A stretch of DNA of 64,000 nt from Xenophilus arseniciresistens. GTDB taxonomy: Bacteria; Pseudomonadota; Gammaproteobacteria; Burkholderiales; Burkholderiaceae_C. Below the pieces are notes generated by a model. It searched no databases. It saw only the letters and a list, made by a program, of their open reading frames with translations, and was not told the DNA's origin. Made by a program: the position numbers and the translations under genes. The DNA lies in the NCBI RefSeq assembly GCF_028023875.1, contig NZ_JAQIPB010000002.1:1-64000 (forward strand). The letters are read 5' to 3'. Of this stretch, positions 41,855-50,526 are shown piece after piece. Position 1 is the first letter of the stretch, and every line of letters starts with the position of its first letter.

Positions 41855-42865
41855 ATGTCCGCGCCCGACTCCGCCGCCGCCCCCCTGCTCGAGCCAGCCG
41901 GCCCTTCGGTGCGCGTGCTGCTGGTCGATGACCAGGCCGTGGTGGGCGTGATCCTGCGGACCATGCTGGCGGCCGATCCGGACATCGAGGTGCAGACCTG
42001 CCTTCGCGCCGAGGATGCAGTGGCCACCGCGGTGCAGATGCAGCCCACCGCCATCCTGCAGGACCTGGGCATGCCGGGCATCGACGGACTGGACCTGGTG
42101 CGCGCCTACCGGCGGCAGCCCGAGCTGCAGCACGTGCCCATCATCGTGCTCTCGGCCAACGACGACCCGCTGATGAAGCGGGCCTCCTTCTCTGCCGGCG
42201 CCAACGACTACCTGGTCAAGCTGCCCGAGCCCATCGAGACCACCGCGCGCATCCGCTACCACTCCCGCGCCTACCGGCTGCTGCTCGAGCGCGACAGCGC
42301 CTACCAGGCCCTGCGCGCGAGCCAGCAGGCGCTGCTTGCGCGCAACGAGGAGCTGCGCCGGCTGACCCAGGTGGACGGGCTGACCAACGTTTCCAACCGC
42401 CGCTACTTCGACGAGCACTTCGCGCAGGAATGGAGCCTGGCGGCGCTGGAGGGCACGGAAATCGCGCTGCTCATGATCGACGTGGACCACTTCAAGTCCT
42501 TCAACGATCACTTCGGGCACCTTGCCGGCGACGCGGCGCTGCAAAGCGTGGCCCGCACCATCCGCAGCGTGGCCCGCAGCTGTGAGGGCCTGGCCGCCCG
42601 CTTCGGCGGCGAGGAGTTCGCGCTCATGGCCTCGCGCACCAGCCTGGCGCAGGCGATGGTGCTGGGCGAGTCGGTGTGCGCGCAGGTCCAGCAGCTGCGC
42701 ATCCCGGCAGCGCCGCCTTCGCCCCACCCGTGGCTCAGTGTCAGCATCGGTGCAGCCGCCATGGTGCCCGATGCCGCCACCCTGTCGGCCGACCTCATCG
42801 CGCAGGCCGACGCCTGCCTCTACAGCGCCAAGCGCCAGGGCCGTAACCGCGTCGTCACGCGCTGA
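41855..42865 (+). CDS. Response-regulator diguanylate cyclase (REC-GGDEF, WspR-like)
   Basis: Makes c-di-GMP from two GTP. 336 residues: REC domain at about 18-135 with D70 (AILQDLGMP) as phospho-acceptor, a short coiled coil (140-170), and GGDEF domain (170-336) starting DGLTNVSNRRYFD with active site GGEEF at 251-255. The usual inhibitory RxxD motif just before the active site is not kept; the matching positions read S-C-E-G. It is placed 162 bp upstream of the cellulose operon and divergent from a hybrid kinase. Role inferred: provides c-di-GMP for BcsA activation. Confidence 0.94.
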   Translation: MSAPDSAAAPLLEPAGPSVRVLLVDDQAVVGVILRTMLAADPDIEVQTCLRAEDAVATAVQMQPTAILQDLGMPGIDGLDLVRAYRRQPELQHVPIIVLSANDDPLMKRASFSAGANDYLVKLPEPIETTARIRYHSRAYRLLLERDSAYQALRASQQALLARNEELRRLTQVDGLTNVSNRRYFDEHFAQEWSLAALEGTEIALLMIDVDHFKSFNDHFGHLAGDAALQSVARTIRSVARSCEGLAARFGGEEFALMASRTSLAQAMVLGESVCAQVQQLRIPAAPPSPHPWLSVSIGAAAMVPDAATLSADLIAQADACLYSAKRQGRNRVVTR

Positions 42866-42921
42866 GAAGCCGCCGCGGATCGCCCATGGCAGCGCACGGG
42901 CGTTGCGCCCATGTTGCAGGC

Positions 42922-42980
42922 TTGATACACAATCCGTTTACCTACATATCTAAATTGGCAACATTGATTAAATAGTTGCC
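42922..42980 (+). promoter_or_regulatory. AT-rich promoter and dyad ahead of the cellulose operon
   Basis: TTGATA (42922-42927) with CATATC 17 bp downstream (42945-42950) is a plausible promoter in an unusually AT-rich patch. GGCAAC (42957-42962) and GTTGCC (42975-42980) form an inverted repeat around ATTGATTAAATA, just past the predicted start point. The dyad is a candidate operator or RNA hairpin in the bcs leader. Confidence 0.45.
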
Positions 42981-43026
42981 GAACGTCCGTGTTTGTTGCG
43001 CGGCCGGCCCCTACCCAACAGGCTTC

Positions 43027-43509
43027 ATGGATTTCAGCGCTGCGCTTCTTCGCTACTGTGAAACGGCCGTCACGCCTGCGTGGCTGGACTTCAACCGGGC
43101 CCTGGCCCTCGAACTGGCGGCGGGGCTGCCCGAGCCGGAAATCGCCCAGCTCTTCCAGCGCATCGGCCAGCGCGTGGCCGACGCCGCGCCACTGCCGCGC
43201 TGCGAAGACCTGGCACAACTTCAGGACGCCTTCAACGCCCATTGGTCCAGCCTGGGCTGGGGCTTCGCCTCGCTGGAGGAGCAGCCCGACGCGCTGCGGA
43301 TCGTGCATGCCTGCAGCCCGCTGGCCCGGCAGTTCGGCCCCGCGGCCAGCCCGGCCTGGGCCGCGGCCTTCTTCGAAGGGGTCTATGGGCGCTGGTTCCA
43401 GTCCCAGGGCCTGCCGCCCACGCTGCACGTGCGCGCCTTGCCGCCACAGCAGGATGCCGCGCCCCCCAGCCCTCTGATCGAACTGCGCCTGGGCAGGTCC
43501 GCCGCATGA
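43027..43509 (+). CDS. bcsD: Cellulose synthase accessory protein BcsD
   Basis: Protein of 160 residues, the size of BcsD (AxCesD), which in Gluconacetobacter forms octameric rings in the periplasm or cytoplasm-side scaffold that organise cellulose export. Matching features are the N-terminal helix with LDFNRALALELAAGLP, GQRVADAAPLPRCEDLAQLQDAFNAHWSSLGWGF (around residues 58-90) and the hydrophobic C-terminal part AAFFEGVYGRWFQSQG. It has no signal peptide. It is the first gene of the bcs operon and overlaps the next start (ATGA). Confidence 0.85.
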   Translation: MDFSAALLRYCETAVTPAWLDFNRALALELAAGLPEPEIAQLFQRIGQRVADAAPLPRCEDLAQLQDAFNAHWSSLGWGFASLEEQPDALRIVHACSPLARQFGPAASPAWAAAFFEGVYGRWFQSQGLPPTLHVRALPPQQDAAPPSPLIELRLGRSAA

Positions 43510-43958
43510 ACGAGCCCAAGAAGAGTCACGACAACGAAGACATCGCCGGCCTGTTCTCCGCCTTCGGCGGCGACGTGGCGCAGTACCAGGAGTTCAAGCC
43601 GGCCGCCGATGCCGCCGCAGGCCCGGGATGGCCCTTGCTGGACCAACTGGCCGGCGCGCCCGCGCGGGCGGCCTCCGGCATGGCGGATGCAGCCCCCGCA
43701 CCCACGCCCGGCCCCGCGCATCAGCCGGCCGGACACGCGCCGCTGACCTGGCCCGAACCCGCCTCGCCGGCACCCGCCCCGGCCGCGGCCGCACTGCCAC
43801 CCTTGCCCATCCCTGCCGCCATGCACGCCACGGCACCGGCCGGCCCCACGCCGCCGCCCACGGCGCTGAGCGCCCTGTTCGACCGCCTGGCCGCCGCGCC
43901 GGCCGAGCCGTCTCCGGGACGCCACGGCCTGCTGGCCCACTGGCGCCATCGAGGTTGA
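43506..43958 (+). CDS. bcsP: Proline-rich cellulose biosynthesis protein, BcsP-like
   Basis: Protein of 150 residues. The short N-terminus (NEDIAGLFSAFGGDVAQYQEF, about residues 10-30) is the only ordered-looking part, and the remainder is Pro/Ala-rich. This architecture and the position directly before bcsQ match the BcsP proteins described for class I bcs operons of beta- and gammaproteobacteria. Function is unclear; a scaffold role with BcsD or BcsQ is inference. Its ATG overlaps the bcsD stop, and bcsQ begins one base after its stop. Confidence 0.75.
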   Translation: MNEPKKSHDNEDIAGLFSAFGGDVAQYQEFKPAADAAAGPGWPLLDQLAGAPARAASGMADAAPAPTPGPAHQPAGHAPLTWPEPASPAPAPAAAALPPLPIPAAMHATAPAGPTPPPTALSALFDRLAAAPAEPSPGRHGLLAHWRHRG

Positions 43959-43959
43959 C

Positions 43960-44757
43960 ATGCAGGTGCTGCCAGTCATTTCCGCCAAGGGAGGCGTGGG
44001 CAAGACCACCGTTGCCGCCAACCTGAGCACCACCCTGGCGGAACTGGGGCGGCGCGTGCTGGCCATCGACCTGGATCCGCAGAGCGCGCTGCGCCTGCAC
44101 CTGGCGCCCGAGCCGGCCAGCCAGCGCGGCGGGCTGGCCAGCGTGATGCGACGCGAGCGCAACTGGCGCGACGCCATGGTCCATGGCCGCCAGGGCGTGC
44201 TGCTGCTGCCTTTCGGCGATCTGGATGATGATGGCCTCATTTCGCTGGAACAGCACCTGGCCGGCCACCCGAACTGGCTGGGCGAGCTGCTGGCCAGCTT
44301 CTCGCTGCCCGACGACACACTGGTGATCGTCGACACGCCGCCCGGGCCCTCGGTCTACCTGCAGCAGGTGCTGCGCCTGTCGCGCATCAACATCGTGCCG
44401 CTGCTGGCCGATGCCGGCTCGGTGGCGGCGGCGCCGCTGCTGGAGCAGCGCGTCGCCCGCTATTGCGTGCCGCGCGCCGACTTCATCGGCAACGCCTACG
44501 TCCTCAACCAGACCGACCCGGGCCGGCGCCTGAACCACGACGTGCAGAAGCTGCTGCGCCAGAAGCTGGGCGACGAGGTGCTGGGCACCGTGCACCTGGA
44601 CCCGGCCGTGAGCGAGGCCCTGGCCAGCGCCCTGCCCGTGCGCCAGTACGCGCCCTGGAGCCAGTCGGCCCAGGACTTCGCCGACTGCGCCGCGCACCTG
44701 CTGCGCCGCCTGGCACCCGTCAGCGCGCCCGCCTCGCAAGCCATGCGACAGCGCTGA
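43960..44757 (+). CDS. bcsQ: Cellulose biosynthesis protein BcsQ (MinD/ParA-like ATPase)
   Basis: Deviant Walker A ATPase (265 residues) used for polar localisation or assembly of the cellulose synthase. The P-loop is VISAKGGVGKTTVAANLSTTL (about 6-26, KGGVGKTT), followed by RVLAIDLDPQSALRLHL and VIVDTPPGPS (about 120-130). The C-terminus GTVHLDPAVSEALASALPVRQYAPWSQSAQDF is typical of YhjQ/BcsQ. It lies one base after bcsP and about 40 bp before bcsA. In E. coli, BcsQ forms a complex with BcsR, which seems replaced here by BcsP. Confidence 0.93.
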   Translation: MQVLPVISAKGGVGKTTVAANLSTTLAELGRRVLAIDLDPQSALRLHLAPEPASQRGGLASVMRRERNWRDAMVHGRQGVLLLPFGDLDDDGLISLEQHLAGHPNWLGELLASFSLPDDTLVIVDTPPGPSVYLQQVLRLSRINIVPLLADAGSVAAAPLLEQRVARYCVPRADFIGNAYVLNQTDPGRRLNHDVQKLLRQKLGDEVLGTVHLDPAVSEALASALPVRQYAPWSQSAQDFADCAAHLLRRLAPVSAPASQAMRQR

Positions 44758-44797
44758 TGGCCGGCCTCGACTCCCCTTGCGTCCCCCTGTCCCCTGC

Positions 44798-46972
44798 ATG
44801 ACCACAGAAGCCAGTTCCCCGCGACTTGCCGCACTGCTGGAGCGCGTGACCCCGCTGCACCTGCTGGCCTGGACGCTGACCCTGCTGGTGCTGCCAGTGG
44901 TCATCATCACGCCGTTGACGCTGGAGCAGCAGTTGCTGCTGTCGGGCGCGCTGTTCACCGCCGCCATGGTGGCCAACCGCTTCAAGGGGCACTTTCCCAG
45001 CCTGGTGATGATGTTCCTGTCGGTGGTGGTGTCGGCGCGCTACATGTTCTGGCGGCTGACCGAGACCATGTACGGCTTCGAGAACCCGTTCAACTTCGTG
45101 CTGGCAGTGGGGCTCGTGCTGGTGGAGCTTTATGCCTTCGTCGTGCTGGTGCTGGGCTACGTGCAGACGGCCTGGCCGCTGGAGCGCAAGCCGGTGCCGC
45201 TGCCGGCCGACGCCTCGCTGTGGCCCACGGTGGACGTGTTCATTCCCACCTACAACGAGCCGCTGGCCGTGGTGCGCTCCACGGTGCTGGCGGCCCAGTC
45301 CATCGACTGGCCGCCCGAGAAGCTGCGCATCCACGTGCTGGACGACGGCCGGCGCGAGGAGTTCAGGCTCTTTTGCGAGCAGGCGGGCGTCAGGCACGTC
45401 ACACGCAGCGACAACAGGCATGCCAAGGCCGGCAACATCAATGCGGCGCTGAAGAACACCGATGGCGAGTTCGTGGCCATCTTCGATTGCGACCACATTC
45501 CCACGCGCTCCTTCCTGCAGATCGCCATGGGCTGGTTCGGGCGCGACCCCAAGCTCAGCATGGTGCAGCTGCCGCACTATTTCTTCTCGGCCGACCCCTT
45601 CGAGCGCAACCTCGACACCTTCGGCAAGGTGCCCAACGAGGGCGAGCTGTTCTACGGCCTGATCCAGGACGGCAACGACCTGTGGAACGCCACTTTCTTC
45701 TGCGGCTCCTGCGCGGTGCTGCGCCGCACGGCACTGGACGACGTGGGCGGCGTGGCCGTGGAGACCGTGACCGAAGACGCCCACACCGCGCTGAAGATGC
45801 ACCGCAAGGGCTACAGCACGGCCTACCTGGCGCTGCCGCAGGCGGCCGGGCTGGCCACCGAAAGCCTGTCGGGCCATGTGGGCCAGCGCATCCGCTGGGC
45901 CCGGGGCATGACGCAGATCCTGCGCGTCGACAACCCGCTGCTGGGCAAGGGCCTGAGCTGGCCGCAGCGGCTGTGCTACATCAACGCGATGCTGCACTTC
46001 CTGTATGGGTTGCCGCGGCTGGTCTACCTCACGGCGCCGCTGGCCTACCTCTTCTTCGGCGCCAGCATCATCCATTCGTCGGCGGCGATGATCTTCGCCT
46101 ACGCGCTGCCCCACCTGCTCCAGGCCAACCTGACCAACTCGCGCATCCAGGGGCGCTTCCGCTACCTGCTGTGGAACGAGATCTACGAGGCGGTGCTGGC
46201 CTGGTACATCTTCCGGCCCACGCTGGTGGCGCTGATCAACCCCAAGCTGGGCAGCTTCAACGTGACGGCCAAGGGCGGCCTGATCCAGCAGGAGTACTTC
46301 GACGCCCAGATCGCCAAGGCCAGCCTCTTTCTCATGGCGCTGAACTTCCTGGGCATGGGCGCGGGCCTGTGGCGCCTGACCTGGGTCGACGATCAGAACA
46401 TCGCCACCGTCTGGCTGAACCTGGCCTGGACGGCCTACAACCTGATGATGCTGGGCGCGTGCGCGGCCGCGGCCAATGAGTCGCGCCAGCTGCGCAACGC
46501 CCACCGCGTGACGCTGAGCATCCCGGCCACGCTGTACCGCCTCGATGCGCCGTCGATGCGCTGCCAGACCTTCGACTTTTCCGCCGGCGGCCTGGGCATC
46601 GACCTGCCCACGACGGTGGACATCGCGCAGGACACGCTGGTGGAGGTGGCGCTGTACCGCGGCGAGACCGAATACCGCTTCCCGGCGCGCGTGCGCTTTT
46701 CGGGCGGCCAGCGCCTGGGCCTGCAGTTCGAGCCGCTCACGCTGGCCCAGGAACGCGCCCTGGTGCAATGCACCACCGCGCGGGCCGACCTGTGGTCCAT
46801 GCGCTGGGGCAACTACCCGCGCGTGCCCATCCACCGCGTGCTGGGCCGAATCATGCTGATCAGCCTGACGGGCTTTCGCGACATGTTTGCGCACTACGGC
46901 CGCGCATTCACCCGCCGCCTGCGCCCCGCCGCAGGCAGACCCGCCGGCACCCTGGCCAAGGACCCTACGTGA
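44798..46972 (+). CDS. bcsA: Cellulose synthase catalytic subunit with PilZ domain
   Basis: Inner-membrane GT2 glycosyltransferase, 724 residues, polymerising UDP-glucose and extruding the glucan. N-terminal transmembrane helices are at about 20-125. Catalytic motifs are DDG (182-184), DCD (230-232), FFCGSC (about 300-305), TED (325-327) and QRIRW (363-367); the gating loop reads FNVTAK (487-492). The C-terminal PilZ domain has RxxxR at 566-570 (RNAHR) and DFSAGG at 593-598, the c-di-GMP binding set. All key residues are intact, so activity should depend on c-di-GMP. Confidence 0.97.
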   Translation: MTTEASSPRLAALLERVTPLHLLAWTLTLLVLPVVIITPLTLEQQLLLSGALFTAAMVANRFKGHFPSLVMMFLSVVVSARYMFWRLTETMYGFENPFNFVLAVGLVLVELYAFVVLVLGYVQTAWPLERKPVPLPADASLWPTVDVFIPTYNEPLAVVRSTVLAAQSIDWPPEKLRIHVLDDGRREEFRLFCEQAGVRHVTRSDNRHAKAGNINAALKNTDGEFVAIFDCDHIPTRSFLQIAMGWFGRDPKLSMVQLPHYFFSADPFERNLDTFGKVPNEGELFYGLIQDGNDLWNATFFCGSCAVLRRTALDDVGGVAVETVTEDAHTALKMHRKGYSTAYLALPQAAGLATESLSGHVGQRIRWARGMTQILRVDNPLLGKGLSWPQRLCYINAMLHFLYGLPRLVYLTAPLAYLFFGASIIHSSAAMIFAYALPHLLQANLTNSRIQGRFRYLLWNEIYEAVLAWYIFRPTLVALINPKLGSFNVTAKGGLIQQEYFDAQIAKASLFLMALNFLGMGAGLWRLTWVDDQNIATVWLNLAWTAYNLMMLGACAAAANESRQLRNAHRVTLSIPATLYRLDAPSMRCQTFDFSAGGLGIDLPTTVDIAQDTLVEVALYRGETEYRFPARVRFSGGQRLGLQFEPLTLAQERALVQCTTARADLWSMRWGNYPRVPIHRVLGRIMLISLTGFRDMFAHYGRAFTRRLRPAAGRPAGTLAKDPT

Positions 46973-49272
46973 AGATGCCTTTTTCCGTTTCGCGCGTGCT
47001 GCCGCACGGCAACAGCAGCCGTGTGGCCCTGGCCTGCCTGGCACTTCTCTGGAGCGCCAGCATGGCGCAGGAGCGGCCCGCGGCCCCGGCACCAGGCGCC
47101 GTGCCACTGACCGAGAACGCAGCAGCCTCCACCGCACCGGGCGGCGTGCGCGAGTTCAACCTCACCCAGCTGGGCATCAATTACGCGGTGCAGCTGCAGG
47201 GCGTGAGCTCCACCGTGGGCATCCCGTTCAGCATCCGTGCCGACGAGCTGGTCACCCAGGCGGCGCTGCGGCTCAACTATTCCTATTCGCCCTCGCTGAT
47301 CCCGGAGCTGTCGCACCTGAAGGTCAGCGTCAACGACGTGCTGGTGGCCACGCTGCCGGCCAGCGCGGCCGACGCCGGCAAGCCGCTGACGCGCGACATT
47401 CCCATCGACCGGCGGCTGATCGCCGAGTTCAACCGCATCAACATCCAGCTCGTGGGCCACTACACCCGCGAATGCGAGGACCCGATGCACAGCAGCCTGT
47501 GGGCCAAGGTCGATGCCTCCAGCACGCTGCGGCTGAACATGCAGGCGCTCAAGCTGGGCAACGAACTGGGCTCGCTGCCGCAGCCCTTCTTCGACGCCCG
47601 CGACATCCGCCGGGCCCGCATCCCGATCGTGCTGGCCAACAGCAGCTCGCCGCTGCTGGAGTCGGCCGGCATCCTCTCGTCATGGCTGGGCGCGCAGGCC
47701 GACTACCGGGGCGCGCAGTTCCCGGTTTCGCTGGCGGCGCTGCCCGCCAGCGGCCACGCGATCGTGCTGGCCCTGGCCGACAGCCAGATCCAGGGCCTGT
47801 CGCTGCCTGCGGTGCAGGGCCCTTCGCTGCAGGTCATCGACCATCCCGCCGACCCCACCGCCAAGCTGCTGCTGGTGCGCGGCCGCAATGCCGAGGAACT
47901 GCGCAGCGCCGCCAGCGCCGTCGCGCTCAACGCCAAGGCCTTCAGCGGCGCCAGTGCACTGGTCTCGGAGTTCCAGCCGCCCCAGGCGCGCAAGCCCTAT
48001 GACGCGCCGCGCTGGATCCCCACCGACCGTCCCGTGCAGTTCGGCGAGCTGGGCCAGGCCGAGGACTTCACCGTCACGGGCTACATGCCCGATGTGGTGC
48101 GCGTGAACTTCCAGCTCCCGCCGGACCTGTTCACCTGGCGCGCGGCCGGCATCCCCATCGACCTGCAGTACCGCTACACGCCGCGCCCGCGGCCGGACCA
48201 GTCGACGCTGAACATCAACGTCAACAACAGCTTCATCGGCGCACTGCCGCTGCGCGCGGCCTACCCCAGCGGCGACCGCTGGTGGAACCCGCTGACCATG
48301 CGGCTGATGGCCGACGGCACGGCCGTGGCGAAGCGCGAGGTGTTGCTGCCGCCGCTGGGCCTGGGCGCGCGCAACCAGCTGCAGCTGCACTACTACTTCG
48401 AGCCGGTGGCCGGCAAGTGCACGCCGCTGCTCGACAACGTCAGCGGCACCATCGATCCGCGCTCGACCATCGACGTCTCGGGCCTGGCGCACTACATCGC
48501 GATGCCCGAGCTGGCCGCCTTCGCCAACAGCGGCTTCCCCTTCACCCGCCTGGCCGACCTGGCCGACACGGCCGTGATCCTGCCGGACCAGCCCAGCGCC
48601 GCCGACCTGGAAACTTACCTGGGGCTGATGGGCGTGATCGGCCGCGCCACCGGCTATCCCGCGTTGCGCATGAAAGTGGGCCGCGCCGCGGACGCCGCGC
48701 AGTGGGCCGACAAGGATCTGCTGCTGCTCGGCAGCGCCCAGCGCCAGCCGCTGCTGAACCAGTGGGCGCAGCGCATGCCGGTGCAGCAGCCCGGCGCCAA
48801 CACCACCCAATGGAAGCTGGGCGGCTGGCTCGACAGTGCCGTGCAGCTGGTGGTGGGCGCACGCGCGCGCGGTGACCTGCCCACGGCCGCGCCGACCATG
48901 ACCGTGGCCGACGACGGCCGCCGCGCCATGATCGCCGGCTTCGAATCGCCGCTGCAGGCGGGCCGCAGCGTGGTGGCGGTGATCACGCCCGAGGGCTCGC
49001 ACGCCAGCCTGATGGAAGCCCTGCTCACGCCCGCGCGCCTGGCGGAGATCCAGGGCAGCCTGGCCATCGTGCGCGAGACCCAGGTCGACAGCGTGCTGGG
49101 CACCGACACCTACTACGTGGGCAAGCTGCCGCCCATCACCTGGCTGCGCTGGCAGATGTCGCGCAGCCCGTTGTTCCTCTTCGGCGTGATCCTGGCGGTG
49201 GCCCTGCTCGGCGCGACGGCCGCCTACGCCAGCCTGCGGCTTCGCGCGCGGCGCCGCCTGCACCATTCCTGA
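46969..49272 (+). CDS. bcsB: Cellulose synthase periplasmic subunit BcsB
   Basis: Periplasmic protein with a C-terminal membrane anchor that guides the glucan and is required for BcsA activity. 767 residues with GTG 46969 (overlapping the bcsA stop) or 765 with ATG 46975. A signal peptide (hydrophobic VALACLALLWSASMAQE) is followed by the carbohydrate-binding and flavodoxin-like repeats; visible BcsB segments are FNLTQLG, HYTRECEDPMHSSLWAKVD (near residue 165-183) and YRYTPRPRPDQSTLNINVNNSFI. The C-terminal helix is at about 730-755, then basic residues. Confidence 0.94.
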   Translation: MKMPFSVSRVLPHGNSSRVALACLALLWSASMAQERPAAPAPGAVPLTENAAASTAPGGVREFNLTQLGINYAVQLQGVSSTVGIPFSIRADELVTQAALRLNYSYSPSLIPELSHLKVSVNDVLVATLPASAADAGKPLTRDIPIDRRLIAEFNRINIQLVGHYTRECEDPMHSSLWAKVDASSTLRLNMQALKLGNELGSLPQPFFDARDIRRARIPIVLANSSSPLLESAGILSSWLGAQADYRGAQFPVSLAALPASGHAIVLALADSQIQGLSLPAVQGPSLQVIDHPADPTAKLLLVRGRNAEELRSAASAVALNAKAFSGASALVSEFQPPQARKPYDAPRWIPTDRPVQFGELGQAEDFTVTGYMPDVVRVNFQLPPDLFTWRAAGIPIDLQYRYTPRPRPDQSTLNINVNNSFIGALPLRAAYPSGDRWWNPLTMRLMADGTAVAKREVLLPPLGLGARNQLQLHYYFEPVAGKCTPLLDNVSGTIDPRSTIDVSGLAHYIAMPELAAFANSGFPFTRLADLADTAVILPDQPSAADLETYLGLMGVIGRATGYPALRMKVGRAADAAQWADKDLLLLGSAQRQPLLNQWAQRMPVQQPGANTTQWKLGGWLDSAVQLVVGARARGDLPTAAPTMTVADDGRRAMIAGFESPLQAGRSVVAVITPEGSHASLMEALLTPARLAEIQGSLAIVRETQVDSVLGTDTYYVGKLPPITWLRWQMSRSPLFLFGVILAVALLGATAAYASLRLRARRRLHHS

Positions 49273-49284
49273 GACCCTTTGTTC

Positions 49285-50526
49285 GTGACCCTTTTGCCTC
49301 TCCCGACCTCCACCGGCCCGCAGGGCCTGCGCCGCCGCCAGTTCGGCAGCCTGGCCCTGCTGGGGCTGGGCGGCCCGCTGGCAAGCGCGGCCCTGGCCGC
49401 CGCGGGCCCGGGCACGCCGCGCGCCGGCTGCGGCAGCACGCGCGCCATCGGCCACTGGCAGGCCTTCCTGCAGCGCCATGTGCAGCCCGACGGGCGCGTG
49501 ATCGACTTCGACACGCCGGCGCAGCACTCCACCTCCGAAGGCCAGTCCTACACCCTCTTCTTCGCGCTGGTGCACAACGACCGGCCGCTGTTCGACCGCG
49601 TGCTGGCCTGGACCCAGGCCAACCTCAGCGGCGGCAGCCTGGCCAGCCGGCTGCCGGCCTGGCAATGGGGCCGCCTGGCCGACGGCAAATGGGGCGTGAT
49701 GGACGGCAATGCCGCCTCGGACGGCGACCTGTGGATCGCCTACGCACTGCTGGAAGCCGGGCGCCTGTGGAACGCGCCGGCCTACCGCACGCTGGGCCGC
49801 CAGTTGCTCGCGCGCGTGGTGGCCGAGGAAGTGGTCACGCTCGAGGGCCTGGGCGCGATGCTGCTGCCCTGGCCGCGCAGCGTGGCCCAGGCACCGAACT
49901 GGCGCCTGAACCCCAGCTACCTGTGCCTGCAGCAATTCCGGCGCTTCCAGCTCGAAGACCCGAAAGGGCCCTGGCGCGAGATCGCCGACAACAGCGTGCG
50001 CCTGCTGGGCGCGACGGCGCCGCGCGGCTATTCGCCGGACTGGTGCGTCTGGTCCACCGAGCAGCACGCCTTCCTGGCCGACCCGGAAAAAGGCCACATG
50101 GCCAGCTACGACGCCATCCGCGTCTACCTCTGGGCCGGCATGCTGGCGGCCCAGGACCCGGCCCGCGCCACGCTGCTGGACAGCCTGAGCGGCCCGCGGC
50201 GCGTGCTGGAGGCCGGCGGCGCCCTGCCCGAATACGTGGACACGCGCACCGGCGCCACCACCGGCCAGGCCCCGGCCGGCTTCTACGGCGCCTGCCTGCC
50301 CTACCTGCGGGCGCTGGGCCAGAACGCTGCCCTGGGGGCGGCGCTGGCACGCATCGACGCACGCGGCGGCGTGGGCAGCGGCTCCACCGCCGCGCCGCTG
50401 CCCTATTACGAACGAACGCTGATCCTCTTTGGCCTGGGCTGGCTTGACGGCCACTTTGCCTTCGACCGCCAGGGCCAGCTGCAACCCTCCTGGACACGAG
50501 CATGCAACACCGCCGCCAAGGCCTGA
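49285..50526 (+). CDS. bcsZ: Periplasmic endoglucanase, glycoside hydrolase family 8
   Basis: Endo-1,4-beta-glucanase (about 413 residues) needed for normal cellulose export. Signal sequence: basic LRRRQF then hydrophobic GSLALLGLGGPLASAALAA, possibly Tat-like. The GH8 catalytic acids are seen as Glu in HSTSEGQSY (near residue 78) and Asp in NAASDGDLWIAYAL (near 147); later RGYSPDWCVW and YDAIRVYLW are typical family segments. The start is uncertain: GTG 49285 is used, with TTG 49279 possible. It overlaps the bcsC start by 25 bases. Confidence 0.93.
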   Translation: MTLLPLPTSTGPQGLRRRQFGSLALLGLGGPLASAALAAAGPGTPRAGCGSTRAIGHWQAFLQRHVQPDGRVIDFDTPAQHSTSEGQSYTLFFALVHNDRPLFDRVLAWTQANLSGGSLASRLPAWQWGRLADGKWGVMDGNAASDGDLWIAYALLEAGRLWNAPAYRTLGRQLLARVVAEEVVTLEGLGAMLLPWPRSVAQAPNWRLNPSYLCLQQFRRFQLEDPKGPWREIADNSVRLLGATAPRGYSPDWCVWSTEQHAFLADPEKGHMASYDAIRVYLWAGMLAAQDPARATLLDSLSGPRRVLEAGGALPEYVDTRTGATTGQAPAGFYGACLPYLRALGQNAALGAALARIDARGGVGSGSTAAPLPYYERTLILFGLGWLDGHFAFDRQGQLQPSWTRACNTAAKA

